DNA from: Streptomyces endophytica
GTDB lineage: Bacteria > Actinomycetota > Actinomycetes > Streptomycetales > Streptomycetaceae
Direction: 5' to 3'
Length of the DNA stretch: 64,000 bases
Assembly (NCBI RefSeq): GCF_026153355.1
Contig: NZ_CP110636.1
Location: forward strand, 434,001-498,000
Each line of letters opens with the position of its first letter. The first letter of the stretch is position 1. Below the pieces are notes generated by a model. That model worked only from the letters and a program-made list of their open reading frames with translations, was not told the DNA's origin and did not search any database. This document shows positions 54,615 to 64,000 of this stretch, piece after piece. A program made the position numbers and the translations under genes.

Positions 54615-56789
54615 TCATGGCTGGGTCAGTACCCAGGCGTCGGGGGCGAGTTGCGGGGGCCGGTGGTCCGGGGCGTCGTAGAGCAGGGACAGTTTGCGGC
54701 CGTGGTGGGTGGAGCTCTCGGGTTCGGCCATCGCCTTGGCCCGTTCGAGCCGGACGACCTCGGGGACCTCGGTGTGGTCCGCGCCGTCCACCAGGGCCAG
54801 CAGGTCCTGGGCGAGGTGCTCGCCGTGGTCGGCGCGGTGCCACAGGACGGTGTGCACGCCCGCCTGGACGCATTGGCGCAGCAGCGTGCCGTGGTGGTTC
54901 GGCGGGCAGCAGACGATCACCGTGCCGGCGTCGCGGTGGACCTCCAGCTGGGCGCGGGCGACCTTGCGGTCGGTGTGCCGGTGGTCGAGGACCAGCCGCT
55001 TGGCGTGCGGCAGGGCGGCGGTGCGCTGCTTCCAGCCGGCGTAGCTCTCCCGTGAGCGCTCGGTGGTGCGGACCACGACGCGGCGGGTGATACCCGGGGC
55101 GAACGGCCCGTCCTCGTCGCTGTCCGGTGATTCCCAGGCGTCGACGTCGAGGCCCAGCCAGGCGGACGGGAGGAAGTACTCCACCAGGGCGGTCTCCGGG
55201 TCCTCCCGCACCTCGGTGCGCAGCACCCGGCGGATGTCGTCGACCACCTGCTCGCTGCCCGCCTCGGTGTCCCGGACCAGCGCGAGCCGGTGCGGGAGGC
55301 CGTCGGCGAAGGTCCAGATCTGGTACGTGAAGCGGCGGCCGGTGGGGGCCGGCAGCAGCTCCACCTGGACGCGCGGGGCGAGGGCCGGGCCGCGGACGGC
55401 GGTGGCCGCCGGCCCGGGCGCGGCCACCGGCGCGGGGGCCGCGGCGGCCGTCACATCGGCCCGGAACTGGCTGATCGCCGCCTCGTCGACGCCGGACCGG
55501 GCGGCCACCCGCTCCACCCAGGCATCCAGGTCGTCGGCCGGATACGGCCCGGCCGCCCGCTCCTCGACGCTGATCCGCACCACCCCCTGGAGCAGCGGCG
55601 GCACCGGGGCGCCGGTGGTGGAGCCGAAGCCCTCCAGGGCGTCGACGGCGTCGGCGAGGCCGGTGACGGCGGGGAGTTCGGGGGCGTGCGGCAGCACCCG
55701 GGCGAGGAGGGCACGGGGGTCGGTGCGGGTGCAGTGCGCCAGCAGGCCGGCCAGGTCCCGGCGCTGACGGGTGGTCAGGTATTCGCCGGGCCGGACCGTA
55801 CGGGCCGCGCGGCGCAGCCGCTCCCAGTCCTCGCGGGTGCCGTAGGGGCCGGTGCGGTGAGGGAGGTCGTACGGGTCGGGTGGCCCGAGGGGCTCCTGGT
55901 CGCGGACCACGTCGAGGAGTTCGGGGAGGCCGCGGCGGACGCTCACCGCGAGACCGACCAGCCGTTCCAGATCGGCCGCCGGGCCCGCCGAGGCCCGGCC
56001 GAGCCGGGCGGCGAGCCGCCGCTCGCAGTCCACCGCCTCGCGGCCCTTGACGACCCGTTCCAGCGCGGTGAGCAGTTGCTGGACGCCGCGGCGGGCGGTG
56101 GGCACCGCGGAGGGCGGGAGGGTGGGGAGCTCGGCCTCGATGGCGGGCACGCTGATGGCGTACATCGTCGCGGGCTGGTCCCCGGCGCCCTCGGGGGCGC
56201 GGTGGACGGCGACGACCAGGCCGACCACGGCCTGCCGTTCGCGGTCCCAGAGCGGGCCGCCGCTGAAGCCCTCGGTGACCTGGGTGCCGCCGAGCACGTC
56301 CAGCGCGATCCAGGGCGGCGCCGAGACCCGGGGCACGGCCCGGACCGTGGGCAGCGGATTGCCGCTGGCCCATAACGCGATGGTTTCCCCGGCGTAGTGG
56401 TGCTGGAGGAACGGTGCGGGCTCGGCGCCCGGGGGCGGGGCGTCGGTGAGCTCCAGCACCGCGAGGTCGCCGTGGTACGGCACCCGCCCGGGGTCGGCCG
56501 GGCCGGGTCCGGTGGCCGTGGCGCGCGGCGGGGTCCACATCTCGCGGACGACCCGGGCGGTGAGGTCCACCCCGGACGCGACGTGCGGCAGCCGGACCGT
56601 GACGGTCTCGCCGGGTCCCGGGGTGTCCTGGGAGAAACGCGCCCTGCCCAGGGCGCTGTTGACGACGTGGGCGCAGGTCAGGATCAGCCGCTCGGCGACC
56701 AGGACGCCCGCGCCGACGGCCCGTTCGCCGTCCCGTACGGAGGCGAAGGACAGCTGGAGCGGGGTGTCCGGACCTGCGCCGGCGATCAT
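54615..56789 (-). CDS. Trypsin-like protease fused to VMAP (vWA-MoxR-associated protein) domains
   Basis: 724 residues, intact. The trypsin-like domain is N-terminal, with His in LILTCAHVVNSA (about residue 41), Asp in YHGDLAVLEL and Ser in VTEGFSGGPLWD. A helical middle region resembles VMAP-M, and the C-terminal 250 residues (VQVELLPAPTGRRFTYQIWTF ... GTVIVCCPPNHHG ... HTVLWHRADH) match the VMAP-C pattern. There is no signal peptide, so the protease acts in the cytoplasm, probably as an activated effector. Its start overlaps the Trypco1 gene's stop as ATGA. Confidence 0.88.
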   Translation of the reverse strand: MIAGAGPDTPLQLSFASVRDGERAVGAGVLVAERLILTCAHVVNSALGRARFSQDTPGPGETVTVRLPHVASGVDLTARVVREMWTPPRATATGPGPADPGRVPYHGDLAVLELTDAPPPGAEPAPFLQHHYAGETIALWASGNPLPTVRAVPRVSAPPWIALDVLGGTQVTEGFSGGPLWDRERQAVVGLVVAVHRAPEGAGDQPATMYAISVPAIEAELPTLPPSAVPTARRGVQQLLTALERVVKGREAVDCERRLAARLGRASAGPAADLERLVGLAVSVRRGLPELLDVVRDQEPLGPPDPYDLPHRTGPYGTREDWERLRRAARTVRPGEYLTTRQRRDLAGLLAHCTRTDPRALLARVLPHAPELPAVTGLADAVDALEGFGSTTGAPVPPLLQGVVRISVEERAAGPYPADDLDAWVERVAARSGVDEAAISQFRADVTAAAAPAPVAAPGPAATAVRGPALAPRVQVELLPAPTGRRFTYQIWTFADGLPHRLALVRDTEAGSEQVVDDIRRVLRTEVREDPETALVEYFLPSAWLGLDVDAWESPDSDEDGPFAPGITRRVVVRTTERSRESYAGWKQRTAALPHAKRLVLDHRHTDRKVARAQLEVHRDAGTVIVCCPPNHHGTLLRQCVQAGVHTVLWHRADHGEHLAQDLLALVDGADHTEVPEVVRLERAKAMAEPESSTHHGRKLSLLYDAPDHRPPQLAPDAWVLTQP

Positions 56790-57295
56790 GGCGCCGCACC
56801 GCCCGAGGTGCCGGGGCCGGCCGGGGTGTCCGGGGTGCCCGTGCCGTCGTCATCGCCGCGGTCGCGCTGGGCGTCGCGGTCGCCGGCGCGGTCACCGGCG
56901 AGGTTCCAGGTGGCGGAGACCTTGAAGCTGGCCTCGCCGTTGCCGGTGAAGACCCCGAGGCGCAGATCCGAGCCGAGGGTGACCCCGAACTCCACGGTGA
57001 CCTCGTCCGGGCGGTGACTGCCGGCCGAGATCGAGCGGTGGATCTGGCCGAGCACCCCGCCGAGCGGCCGCAGCGCCTCCTCCAGGACCTCTCCGCCGCG
57101 GGTCAGCGCCCGGCCCATCCGGCCGTCGACACTGACCGGCTGCGCGGAGCCGAACGCGTCCGGCAGCTCCAACTCGCCGTCAGCGGCGGTGGGTTGCCCG
57201 GGCGCCGCGCCCGGCGGGCCGTCGGTGGCCGCCGGCGCCTGCGCGCGCAGCCAGACGACGGTCCCGTCCTCCATCGTGAGCGGTACGTCCCCCAT
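56786..57295 (-). CDS. CU044_2847-family (Trypco1) protein
   Basis: 169 residues. The opening (VPLTMEDGTVVWLRAQ) and the later TVEFGVTLGSDLRLGVFTGNGEASFKVSATW are the CU044_2847/trypsin-co-occurring domain 1 pattern; the tail is polar and Asp-rich. Such proteins are encoded next to cytoplasmic trypsin-like effectors and may regulate or be cut by them. First gene of the four-gene leftward operon, with 147 bp of upstream DNA where its promoter should be. Confidence 0.85.
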   Translation of the reverse strand: MGDVPLTMEDGTVVWLRAQAPAATDGPPGAAPGQPTAADGELELPDAFGSAQPVSVDGRMGRALTRGGEVLEEALRPLGGVLGQIHRSISAGSHRPDEVTVEFGVTLGSDLRLGVFTGNGEASFKVSATWNLAGDRAGDRDAQRDRGDDDGTGTPDTPAGPGTSGGAAP

Positions 57296-57442
57296 GTCGA
57301 TCAGTCTGACACGGGCCGCACCGCCCCCGCGCGCACTTTTGCGTCACTCTCCGCCCTCTCGCACCGGTGGCCACCTGCGGAAAGTCCGTTCCAGAGGGGG
57401 CCGCACGGTACCTCGCGGGCCCGGCCGCGCCGACGTGCCGGA

Positions 57443-58291
57443 TCACTCCACCCCGAGGGCCCGCGCCAGTTGGCGTGATTGCGCCACCAGCCGGTCCTCC
57501 GCATCCCACACCTCCGCGTCCTCCTCAAGGAACCCGCCGGCCAGATTGCGGGTGGTGATGGCGACCCGCAGCGGCCCCGGTGCCGGGCGGTGCCGGACGT
57601 GGACGGTCAGCTCGACGGTGGGGACCCAGCCGGAGAGCCCCATCTCGAACGCGGTGGGCGGCAGCGCGTCGACGGTCAGCAGGAGGGACAGCGGGTCGGG
57701 GTCCCGCCCGTCGGCCAGCCCGAACCAGGCGCGCATCTCGCCCCGGCCGGACGGCGCGCCGATGGCCCAGCCCGCGGTCGCCGGGTCCAGCCGGAGGTCG
57801 AGCCGCCCGGCGATGGCGGTGCTGCCGGGGATGGCCGGCGCCCCGCCGGGGGCGCTGTCGGCGCCCAGGCAGTGCTCGTACGGCGGGATGGCGGGCGGTT
57901 TGGCCGTCGTGCGGACGTCGTCCGGCAGCGCGCCGAGATCGCCGTACGCGGCGAGCACCCGCAGCCGCTCGACCTCGCTGCCGTCCTCCGCGAACTGGAC
58001 GAGGGTCGCGGTCCCGGTCGACATGGTGCGGCCGGTGCGCACCACTTCGGTGCGGATGACGGCCGGGCCGGGAACGGAGGCGGTGAGGTAGTGCGCGGTG
58101 ACCGACAGCGGGTCGGGGTGCGGCAGGGCGTCGCCGAGGGCGCGGCCCATGAGGGCGAGGAGGTAGCCGCCGTTGACCGCCTGGATGATCGTCCAGCCCG
58201 CCGAGAGCTGGGCTTCGTAGATGCCGGTTGCGCGGCGGGTGACCGCGGTGTCGCGGTCGAACTCACTGTTGCCTGAGGTGACCAGAGCCAT
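57443..58291 (-). CDS. Acyl-CoA thioesterase, double hot-dog (TesB-like)
   Basis: 282 residues. The sequence fits two hot-dog repeats: AQLSAGWTIIQAVNGGYLLALMGRAL ... HPDPLSVTAHYLTASVPGPAVIRTEVVRTGRTMSTGTATL, and later ...GWVPTVELTVHVRHRPAPGPLRVAITTRNLAGGFLEEDAEVWD. It probably hydrolyses medium or branched acyl-CoAs. Start ATG (MALVTSGNSEF) is favoured over an upstream in-frame ATG at 58387, which lies in the divergent gene's leader. Uninterrupted. Confidence 0.85.
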   Translation of the reverse strand: MALVTSGNSEFDRDTAVTRRATGIYEAQLSAGWTIIQAVNGGYLLALMGRALGDALPHPDPLSVTAHYLTASVPGPAVIRTEVVRTGRTMSTGTATLVQFAEDGSEVERLRVLAAYGDLGALPDDVRTTAKPPAIPPYEHCLGADSAPGGAPAIPGSTAIAGRLDLRLDPATAGWAIGAPSGRGEMRAWFGLADGRDPDPLSLLLTVDALPPTAFEMGLSGWVPTVELTVHVRHRPAPGPLRVAITTRNLAGGFLEEDAEVWDAEDRLVAQSRQLARALGVE

Positions 58292-58385
58292 GGCGGCACC
58301 GTACACGGATAAATTACCGACCGGTAGGGTCAGCTTTCCCGGACGCAAGCGGAGAGCGTCGTTCCGTCCCTGCGATGATGACGCC

Positions 58386-59023
58386 ATGCTTCACGTCCTC
58401 TACCTGGCCGGCGTCGCGGCCTTCGCGGCGAGCGGGGTGCTGGCCGCCTACCGCGCCAACATGGACCCCTTCGGCGGCCTGGTGCTCGCCTTCGCCGCGT
58501 CCATCTCCGGCGGCACGCTGCGCGACCTCATCCTCGACCGGCGGCCGCTGTACTGGACGCACGACTGGGTGCTGCTCACCGTGATCATCTGCGTCGGCGT
58601 CGGCACCATCGTCTATCTCCGGTTCTGGACGCTGCCCCGGAAGTCGCTGCTGGTGGTCGACGCGGTCGGACTGTCCGTGGTCACCGTGATCGGCGCCCGG
58701 GCCGCCATCGCGGCGGGCGCCACCCCGCTCGCCGTGATCATCCTGGCGGTGCTCACCGGCGTCACCGGCGAGGTCATCCGGGACGTGCTGTGCGGCGAAT
58801 TCCCGCCGCTGCTGCTGCGCGAGGACGTCTACGCCATCGCCGCCCTGGCCGGTGCCGGCTGCCTCCTCCTGCTGCACCACCTCGGCGCCCGGCCCACCCC
58901 CGCCGCGGCGATCTCGGCGGGGGTGGTGTTCGCCCTGCGCATGGGCGCGGTCTACCTGGGGCTGCACCTGCCGCGCCCCAGCAGCTCCGCCCCCGGCCGG
59001 GCAGCCGGCCGGACGCCGACTGA
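58386..59023 (+). CDS. TRIC-type cation channel / UPF0126 membrane protein
   Basis: About 212 residues with seven predicted helices, and the repeated glycine motifs typical of the family: FAASGVLAAYRANMDPFGGLVLAFAASISGGTLRDLIL and, in the second half, LAVLTGVTGEVIRDVLCGEFPPLL. Prokaryotic TRIC homologues conduct K+ and Na+. The frame seems to lose one base near the end (about 58990-59010), since the clean stop giving PDAD is in the adjacent frame. It converges with the M1 peptidase gene. Confidence 0.88.
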
Positions 59024-59042
59024 CCCGCCCGGTACCGGCGGC

Positions 59043-60452
59043 CTACTTGCCGGACAGCTCCGGCTTGCTCTCCGTGTACAGCCAGGTGTTGAAGAAGTCC
59101 CCCAGCTTCTGCCCGGAGATCTTCTCCGCCAGCGCGACGAACTGGGCGGTGTGCGCGTTGCCGTAGCGGTGGGCCGCGGTCCAGGCCGGCAGCAGCTTGA
59201 AGAACGCCTGGTCACCGATGCGTTCGCGGAGCGCCTGGAGCGTCATCGCGCCGCGTTCGTAGACCGCGTCGGAGAACATCGTGTCGCGCTGCGGATCGGC
59301 GATCTTCTGCTTCCAGAAGCCGTCGTCGGCCGGGATGGCGTCGTACGCCTTGCGGAAGGCGTCGTGGGCGCTCGTCGTGCCGCGGTGCTCGCCCCACAGC
59401 CACTGCGAGTAGGTGGCGAAGCCCTCGTTGAGCCAGATGTCCTTCCACTGCCGCACGGACACCGAGTCGCCGAACCACTGGTGGGCCAGCTCGTGGACGA
59501 TGGTGCCCTCGCTGCGCACCCCCGAGTAGACCGGCTTGGACTGCACCTCCAGGGAGAACCCGGCCTGCGGCATGTCGTCGACGATCGCGCCGGTCTCCTC
59601 GAAGGGGTACGGCCCGAAGACCTTCGACCAGTAGTCGGTGGCCTCCGAGGTGATGCCGTAGACATCCACCTTGCCGGTGGGCAGGGTCGGGTCGGTGGCC
59701 ACGTAGACCGGGATGCCGCCGGGGGTGGTCCCGGTACGGACATCGAACTTCCCGATGGTGGCGGTGGCGAGGTAGGTCGCCATCGGACGGGACTCCCGCC
59801 AGTGGGCGTACGAGCGGCCGTGCGCCTCCCCGGAGTTGATCAGCCGGCCGTTGGAGACCCCGGTCAGGCCCTTGGGGGCGTCGATCCGGATGTCGTAGGT
59901 GGCCTTGTCGCTCGGGTGGTCGCTGGAGGGGAACCACGTCGAGGCGGCGTTCGGCTCGCAGCCGACGAACACCCCGTCCTTGGTCTTCATCCAGCCGTAG
60001 TCCGAGCCGAAGACGATCGGGCCGTTCAGCGGCTTGGGGACGCCGTGGTAGGCGACCGTGACGGTGAACTTCCCGCCGCGGCGCAGCGCGAAGTCCGGGT
60101 GGATGGTTATCTCGTCGCCGGATCTCGCGAAGTGCGCCCGCCGCCCGTTCACCCGCACCGAGTCGACCGTCAGCTTCTGCAGGTCGAGGTCGAAGGCGGA
60201 GAGGTTCTGGGTGGCCCGGGCGGTGAGCGTGGTGCGGCCGTCGAGCCGGCCGCTGTCGGGGTGGTAGCTGACGCCGAGGTCGTAGTGCAGGGCGTCGAAG
60301 CCGCCGTTGCCCATTTCGGGGAAGTACGGATCGCCGACGCCGGGCGCGCCGGGGGTCGCCGCGGGGGCGGCGGCGATGGTGGCGACCGAGGCCACCGCGG
60401 TGGCCAGGGCCAGCCAGCGGGAGGTGCGGCGCGCGGTGCGGGAGAGTGCCAT
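59043..60452 (-). CDS. Secreted M1-family metallopeptidase
   Basis: 469 residues, intact. The zinc site is HELAHQWFGDSV followed 18 residues later by NEGFA, the HExxH-x18-E signature of gluzincin aminopeptidases. The N-terminus ARRTSRWLALATAVASVATIAAAPAA is a Sec-type signal peptide with a basic n-region. The GAMEN-like substrate motif reads AGFSLEVQSK, which is unusual. It lacks the long C-terminal ERAP-like domain, as in other short Streptomyces members. Probably supplies amino acids or peptides alongside the neighbouring oligopeptide transporter. Confidence 0.92.
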   Translation of the reverse strand: MALSRTARRTSRWLALATAVASVATIAAAPAATPGAPGVGDPYFPEMGNGGFDALHYDLGVSYHPDSGRLDGRTTLTARATQNLSAFDLDLQKLTVDSVRVNGRRAHFARSGDEITIHPDFALRRGGKFTVTVAYHGVPKPLNGPIVFGSDYGWMKTKDGVFVGCEPNAASTWFPSSDHPSDKATYDIRIDAPKGLTGVSNGRLINSGEAHGRSYAHWRESRPMATYLATATIGKFDVRTGTTPGGIPVYVATDPTLPTGKVDVYGITSEATDYWSKVFGPYPFEETGAIVDDMPQAGFSLEVQSKPVYSGVRSEGTIVHELAHQWFGDSVSVRQWKDIWLNEGFATYSQWLWGEHRGTTSAHDAFRKAYDAIPADDGFWKQKIADPQRDTMFSDAVYERGAMTLQALRERIGDQAFFKLLPAWTAAHRYGNAHTAQFVALAEKISGQKLGDFFNTWLYTESKPELSGK

Positions 60453-60562
60453 GAGCCATCCCTTCGGATGTCCGGATGAAGACCGAGCCGAGCTCGAACA
60501 ACTGTGCTGACTCTGCACCCTCCCGCCGCGTTCCACCCGCGACTTTGCCAACTCGTCAGGAG

Positions 60563-61681
60563 TTACTTGTCACTTGATGCCTGACCTGTCAGCTCGTTGC
60601 CAGGTACGGGCGCGGCACCCTCCGCGTTCTCCGGGTGGTGGCAGGCCACTTGGTGCCCGGTTTGCAGCGCGACCAGCGGCGGCTCGGTGGTGGCGCACAC
60701 CTCGGTCGCCTTCCAGCAGCGGGTCCGGAACCGGCAGCCGGAGGGCGGGTTGATCGGCGAGGGCACGTCGCCCTTGAGCAGGATCCGGTCCCGCTGGGTG
60801 CGCCGCTTGGGATCGGGCACCGGCACCGCGGACAGCAGCGCCTTGGTGTACGGGTGCATCGGCGTCTCGTAGAGCGCGGTGCGGTCGGCCAGCTCCACGA
60901 TCTTGCCGAGGTACATCACCGCGATCCGGTCCGAGACGTGCCGGATGACCGAGAGGTCGTGGGCGATGATGACGTAGGTCAGGCCCAGCTCCTCCTGGAG
61001 GTCGTCCATCAGGTTGACGACCTGCGCCTGGATCGACACGTCCAGCGCGGAGACCGGCTCGTCGGCGACCACCAGCTTGGGCTTGAGCGCCAGCGCCCGG
61101 GCGATGCCGATGCGCTGCCGCTGCCCGCCGGAGAACTCGTGCGGATAGCGGTTGTAGTGCTCGGGGCTCAGGCCCACCAGCTCCAGCAGCCGCTGCACCT
61201 CCTTCTTCACCCCGCCCTCCGGCTCGACGCCCTGGAGGCGGAACGGGGTGGAGACGATGCCGCCGATGGTGTGCCGCGGGTTCAGCGAACCGTACGGGTC
61301 CTGGAAGATCATCTGGACGTCGCGGCGCATCGGCCGCAGCCTGCCCGGCGACAGATGGGTGATGTCGGTGCCCTGGAACTCGATCGAGCCGCCGGTGGGC
61401 TCGTCGAGCCGGGTGATCAGCCGGCCCATCGTCGACTTGCCGCAGCCGGACTCGCCGACCACGCCGAGGGTCTCCCCGGGCCGTACGTCGAAGTCGATGC
61501 CGTCGACCGCCTGCACGGCACCGACCTGCCGCTTGAGCAGGCCCTTGGTGATCGGGAAGTGCCGGACCAGCCCGCGCACCCGCAGTAGCGGCTCGGCGTC
61601 GTCGCCGGGCCCGGCCGGTGCCGCGTCCGGCGACTTCTGGAGCGGGATCGTGGTGTTCTCGTCGTCAGTCGTCTCGGTCAC
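60563..61681 (-). CDS. Oligopeptide ABC transporter ATPase (DppF/OppF-like)
   Basis: 372 residues, intact. Walker [19 protein letters not shown]-loop [14 protein letters not shown], signature [15 protein letters not shown], Walker [14 protein letters not shown] and H-loop IAHDLSV are all present. The C-terminal oligopeptide-transporter extension carries a Cys cluster ([15 protein letters not shown] ... HHPE) that may bind an iron-sulfur centre. GTG 61681 overlaps the DppD stop as GTGA. Last gene of the transporter operon. Confidence 0.95.
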   Translation of the reverse strand: MTETTDDENTTIPLQKSPDAAPAGPGDDAEPLLRVRGLVRHFPITKGLLKRQVGAVQAVDGIDFDVRPGETLGVVGESGCGKSTMGRLITRLDEPTGGSIEFQGTDITHLSPGRLRPMRRDVQMIFQDPYGSLNPRHTIGGIVSTPFRLQGVEPEGGVKKEVQRLLELVGLSPEHYNRYPHEFSGGQRQRIGIARALALKPKLVVADEPVSALDVSIQAQVVNLMDDLQEELGLTYVIIAHDLSVIRHVSDRIAVMYLGKIVELADRTALYETPMHPYTKALLSAVPVPDPKRRTQRDRILLKGDVPSPINPPSGCRFRTRCWKATEVCATTEPPLVALQTGHQVACHHPENAEGAAPVPGNELTGQASSDK

Positions 61682-62817
61682 AGCTTCGGCGCAATCTCTT
61701 CGGTCCAGATACGCTTCCGCTCCTCCGGCGCCATGTGGCAGGCGGAGAAGTGTCCTCCCCCGCCGGCTACGCCCCCATTGGCGGGGGTGCCCCCACTGCC
61801 CGCCTCGCGCAGCTCGGGGCGGACCGTACGGGTGAGGTTGTCCTTCGGGACGTCCGCGTACGGGCAGCGGGGGTTGAAGGCACAGCCGGACGGGACGTTG
61901 ATCAGGCTGGGCGGGGAGCCCTTGACCGGGATCAGCCGCTCGGTCTGCGCGCGGTCGATGCGCGGCATGGAGCCGAGCAGCCCCCAGGTGTAGGGGTGCT
62001 GGGGCTCGTAGAAGACCTTCTCGGCCGGGCCGCGCTCGACGCACCGGCCGCCGTACATCACCAGCAGGTCGTCGGCGAGCTCGGCGACCACGCCCAGGTC
62101 GTGGGTGATGATGATGACCGCCGAGCCGAACTCCTTCTGCAGATCGCGGATCAGGTCCAGGATCTGCGCCTGGACGGTGACGTCCAGGGCGGTGGTCGGC
62201 TCGTCCGCGATCAGCAGCTCGGGGTTGTTGACCAGCGCCATCGCGATCATCGCGCGCTGGCGCATACCGCCGGAGAACTGGTGCGGATGATCGTCGACCC
62301 GCTTGTCGGGCTGCGGGATGCCGACCCGGTCGAGCATCTCGATCGCCCGCTTGCGCGCGGTCTTCTTGTCCACGTCGTTGTGGACCCGGTAGGCCTCCGT
62401 GATCTGCTTGCCGACCGAGTAGAACGGGTGCAGCGCGGACAGCGGGTCCTGGAAGATCATGGCCATCTCGCGGCCGCGCAGCCGGCGCACCTCGTCCGGG
62501 TCGGCGGAGACCAGCTCCTTGCCGTCCAGCCAGATCTCGCCGGACATCCGGACCTTGTTGCGCTGCTGGCGCGAGGCGCGGTGCAGGCCCATCACGGCGA
62601 GCGAGGTCACGGACTTGCCGGAGCCGGACTCGCCGACGATGCCGAGCGTCTTGCCCTTCTCCAGGCTGAAGGTCAGCCCGTCGACGGACTTCACCAGGCC
62701 GTCGTCGGTGGGGAAGTGCACCTTCAGGTCGCGCACGTCGAGGAAGGCGGACGTCTGCGGTGCCGTTGTCGGGGTGGCCGCCGCGGTGGCGGTCCTGTCC
62801 TCGGAGGAGTCGGTCAC
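61678..62817 (-). CDS. Oligopeptide ABC transporter ATPase (DppD/OppD-like)
   Basis: 379 residues, intact. Walker [21 protein letters not shown]-loop [17 protein letters not shown], signature [15 protein letters not shown], Walker [16 protein letters not shown] and H-loop ITHDLGV. The C-terminal Cys cluster ([11 protein letters not shown] ... CHM) matches its DppF partner. GTG 62817 overlaps the permease stop as GTGA, so translation is coupled. Confidence 0.95.
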   Translation of the reverse strand: MTDSSEDRTATAAATPTTAPQTSAFLDVRDLKVHFPTDDGLVKSVDGLTFSLEKGKTLGIVGESGSGKSVTSLAVMGLHRASRQQRNKVRMSGEIWLDGKELVSADPDEVRRLRGREMAMIFQDPLSALHPFYSVGKQITEAYRVHNDVDKKTARKRAIEMLDRVGIPQPDKRVDDHPHQFSGGMRQRAMIAMALVNNPELLIADEPTTALDVTVQAQILDLIRDLQKEFGSAVIIITHDLGVVAELADDLLVMYGGRCVERGPAEKVFYEPQHPYTWGLLGSMPRIDRAQTERLIPVKGSPPSLINVPSGCAFNPRCPYADVPKDNLTRTVRPELREAGSGGTPANGGVAGGGGHFSACHMAPEERKRIWTEEIAPKL

Positions 62818-63823
62818 GAGAGCCTCACCCGCGGGTCGACGGCGGCGTACAGAACGTCCACCACCAGGTTGCAAATGACGATGAAGAACGCGGCGAGCAG
62901 GGTGACGCCGAGGATGTTCGGCAGGTCGTTGGCGTTGATCGCCTCGACGGCGAAGGCGCCGACTCCCTTGAGCGAGAAGACCTGTTCGGTGATGAGCGCG
63001 CCGCCGAGCAGCAGGCCGAGGTCCATGCCGAAGACGGTGATGATCGGGGTGAGCGCGGCGCGCAGACCGTGCCGGACGACCACCTTGCGCTCCTGCAGGC
63101 CCTTGGCGCGGGCGGTGCGGATGAAGTCCTCGGCAGCGTCTCCAGCATGCCGGCCCGGGTGAGCCGGGCGTAGAGCGCGGAGTAGAGGAAGGCCAGGGTG
63201 ACCCAGGGCAGCACCAGGGTGCGGGCCCAGAGGAACGGGTTGTCCAGCAGCGGTACGTAGTCGCTGCGTTCGAAGATCGGCCACTGGTAGGTGAACAGGG
63301 CCAGGGCCAGCGCGCCGGTGAAGAACATCGGGAGGGAGACGCCGGCCAGCGCCACGCCCATCGCCGCACGGTCGAAGAACGAACCGGGGCGCAGCGCGGA
63401 GAGCACGCCGGTGGCGACGCCGGAGACGACCCAGAGCACCGCCGCGCCGGCGGCCAGCGAAAGGGTCACCGGGAGCCGGGACTGGATCTCCGGCCAGACC
63501 TCGATGTGGGTCTTGAACGAGTAACCGAAGCACGGCACGTGGCACTTGGCCGCTTCCGGGCCGAACTTGTAGTCGACGCCGACGAAGATGCCCTTGAGGA
63601 AGTCCCAGTACTGCTCGTACACGGGCTTGTCCAGGCCGAGGTTCTGCTTCACCGCGGCGATGTCCGCGGCCGTGGGGGCCTTTCCGATGTACTGCTGGGC
63701 AAGCTGGTCGGTGCTCTGCCCGGCCAGTTTCGGCAGCAGGAAGAAGATGCCGAAAGTGACCGCGCTGACGATCAGCAGCAGGATCACTGCGCTGATCAAC
63801 CTGCGGATGATGTACGAGAACAC
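62814..63823 (-). CDS. Oligopeptide ABC transporter permease (DppB-like; one apparent frameshift)
   Basis: Six-TM permease. It starts MFSYIIRRLISAVILLLIVSAVTFGIFFLLP, has an extended periplasmic loop with two cysteines (AAKCHVPCFGY), and the EAA loop resumes after a break: EDFIRTARAKGLQERKVVVRHGLRAAL. One G is missing near 63135 (CTGCCG for CTGGCCG). Restored length is 336 residues. A second permease (DppC) does not lie between this gene and either ATPase and would be expected beyond the right edge. Confidence 0.92.
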
Positions 63824-63901
63824 GGGGATGCGGCGTCGGCGCCGCGGGCCGGCCGGAACCGGCCCGCGGACACCAATGCCTTCACCTGCCTTCCAGGGCT
63901 G

Positions 63902-64000
63902 CTACTTCTTGACGCCGATGTTGAGGTAGTCGTACTGACCGCTGAAGGCCGAGGTGGACACCAGGTTGGTGGCCTTGGGCGAGCGGTACATCAGGACCTT
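63902..64000 (-). CDS. ABC transporter substrate-binding protein, family 5 (3' end only)
   Basis: Only the last 32 codons are in the window, ending GQYDYLNIGVKK before TAG. This C-terminus, with YRSPKATNL before it, resembles Streptomyces oligopeptide-binding lipoproteins. Its position upstream of the permease and ATPases supports the call. Confidence 0.7.
   Translation of the reverse strand, partial: KVLMYRSPKATNLVSTSAFSGQYDYLNIGVKK

Overview
The window is high-GC actinobacterial DNA, almost certainly from a Streptomyces. The evidence is extreme third-position GC, GTG/TTG starts with ATGA/GTGA-type overlaps, XRE(DUF5753)/DUF397 pairs, DUF6247, SAV_2336-type proteins, and a core gene set (ligA, mnmA, NifS-like desulfurase, oligopeptide ABC transporter) that I remember as loosely syntenic in S. 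coelicolor. No rRNA, tRNA, CRISPR array, integrase or plasmid gene was recognised.

Layout. 1-2.5 kb: core genes (5'-half of ligA; a MetE-like protein). 2.6-5.9 kb: MFS exporter with a MarR regulator and a double operator, an SDR, and a LOG-family protein. 6-7.4 kb: NADP glutamate dehydrogenase. 7.6-22.7 kb: first lobe of a biosynthetic cluster. Two leftward operons carry chorismate synthase, an FAD aromatic hydroxylase, EPSP synthase, transketolase and an SDR, then a small protein, PhzE-like ADIC synthase, PhzD-like isochorismatase, DhbA-like dehydrogenase and class II DAHP synthase. A rightward operon carries a KASIII, an arylamine N-acetyltransferase and an MFS exporter. 22.8-28.4 kb: generic regulatory and resistance-type genes (SLOG protein, XRE/DUF397, TetX-like monooxygenase/TetR pair, DHA2 exporter). 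28.6-40.3 kb: second lobe with SDR, cupin, ACMSD-like amidohydrolase, HTH-only LuxR protein, MFS exporter, transaldolase, PabAB fusion, methyltransferase, GAF/PucR activator and an IS701-like protein. 40.5-45.3 kb: accessory genes. 45.3-48.5 kb: core genes (mnmA, Tat-type amidase, cysteine desulfurase). 49.5-57.3 kb: a four-gene conflict-type operon (Trypco1, trypsin-VMAP, MoxR ATPase, SAV_2336 protein fused to a SARP-like regulator). 57.4-64 kb: thioesterase, TRIC-type channel, M1 peptidase, and the ATPases, one permease and the end of the binding protein of an oligopeptide transporter.

How the genes fit together. Transketolase, transaldolase, DAHP synthase, EPSP synthase and chorismate synthase raise chorismate supply. 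PhzE, PhzD and the DhbA-like SDR convert chorismate via ADIC and DHHA to 3-hydroxyanthranilate. The FAD hydroxylase, amidohydrolase (possible decarboxylase), N-acetyltransferase, cupin and SDRs suggest an amino-hydroquinone, aminobenzoquinone or acetamido-epoxyquinol product of the LL-C10037alpha/MM14201/abenquine kind. No phenazine assembly genes (phzF, phzA/B, phzG) are present. The product is inference.

A technical caution: at least 35 one-base indels interrupt otherwise well-conserved genes. Most are losses of one G or C from a homopolymer, so sequencing error is the simplest explanation. I give such genes as single CDS spans with the break positions.
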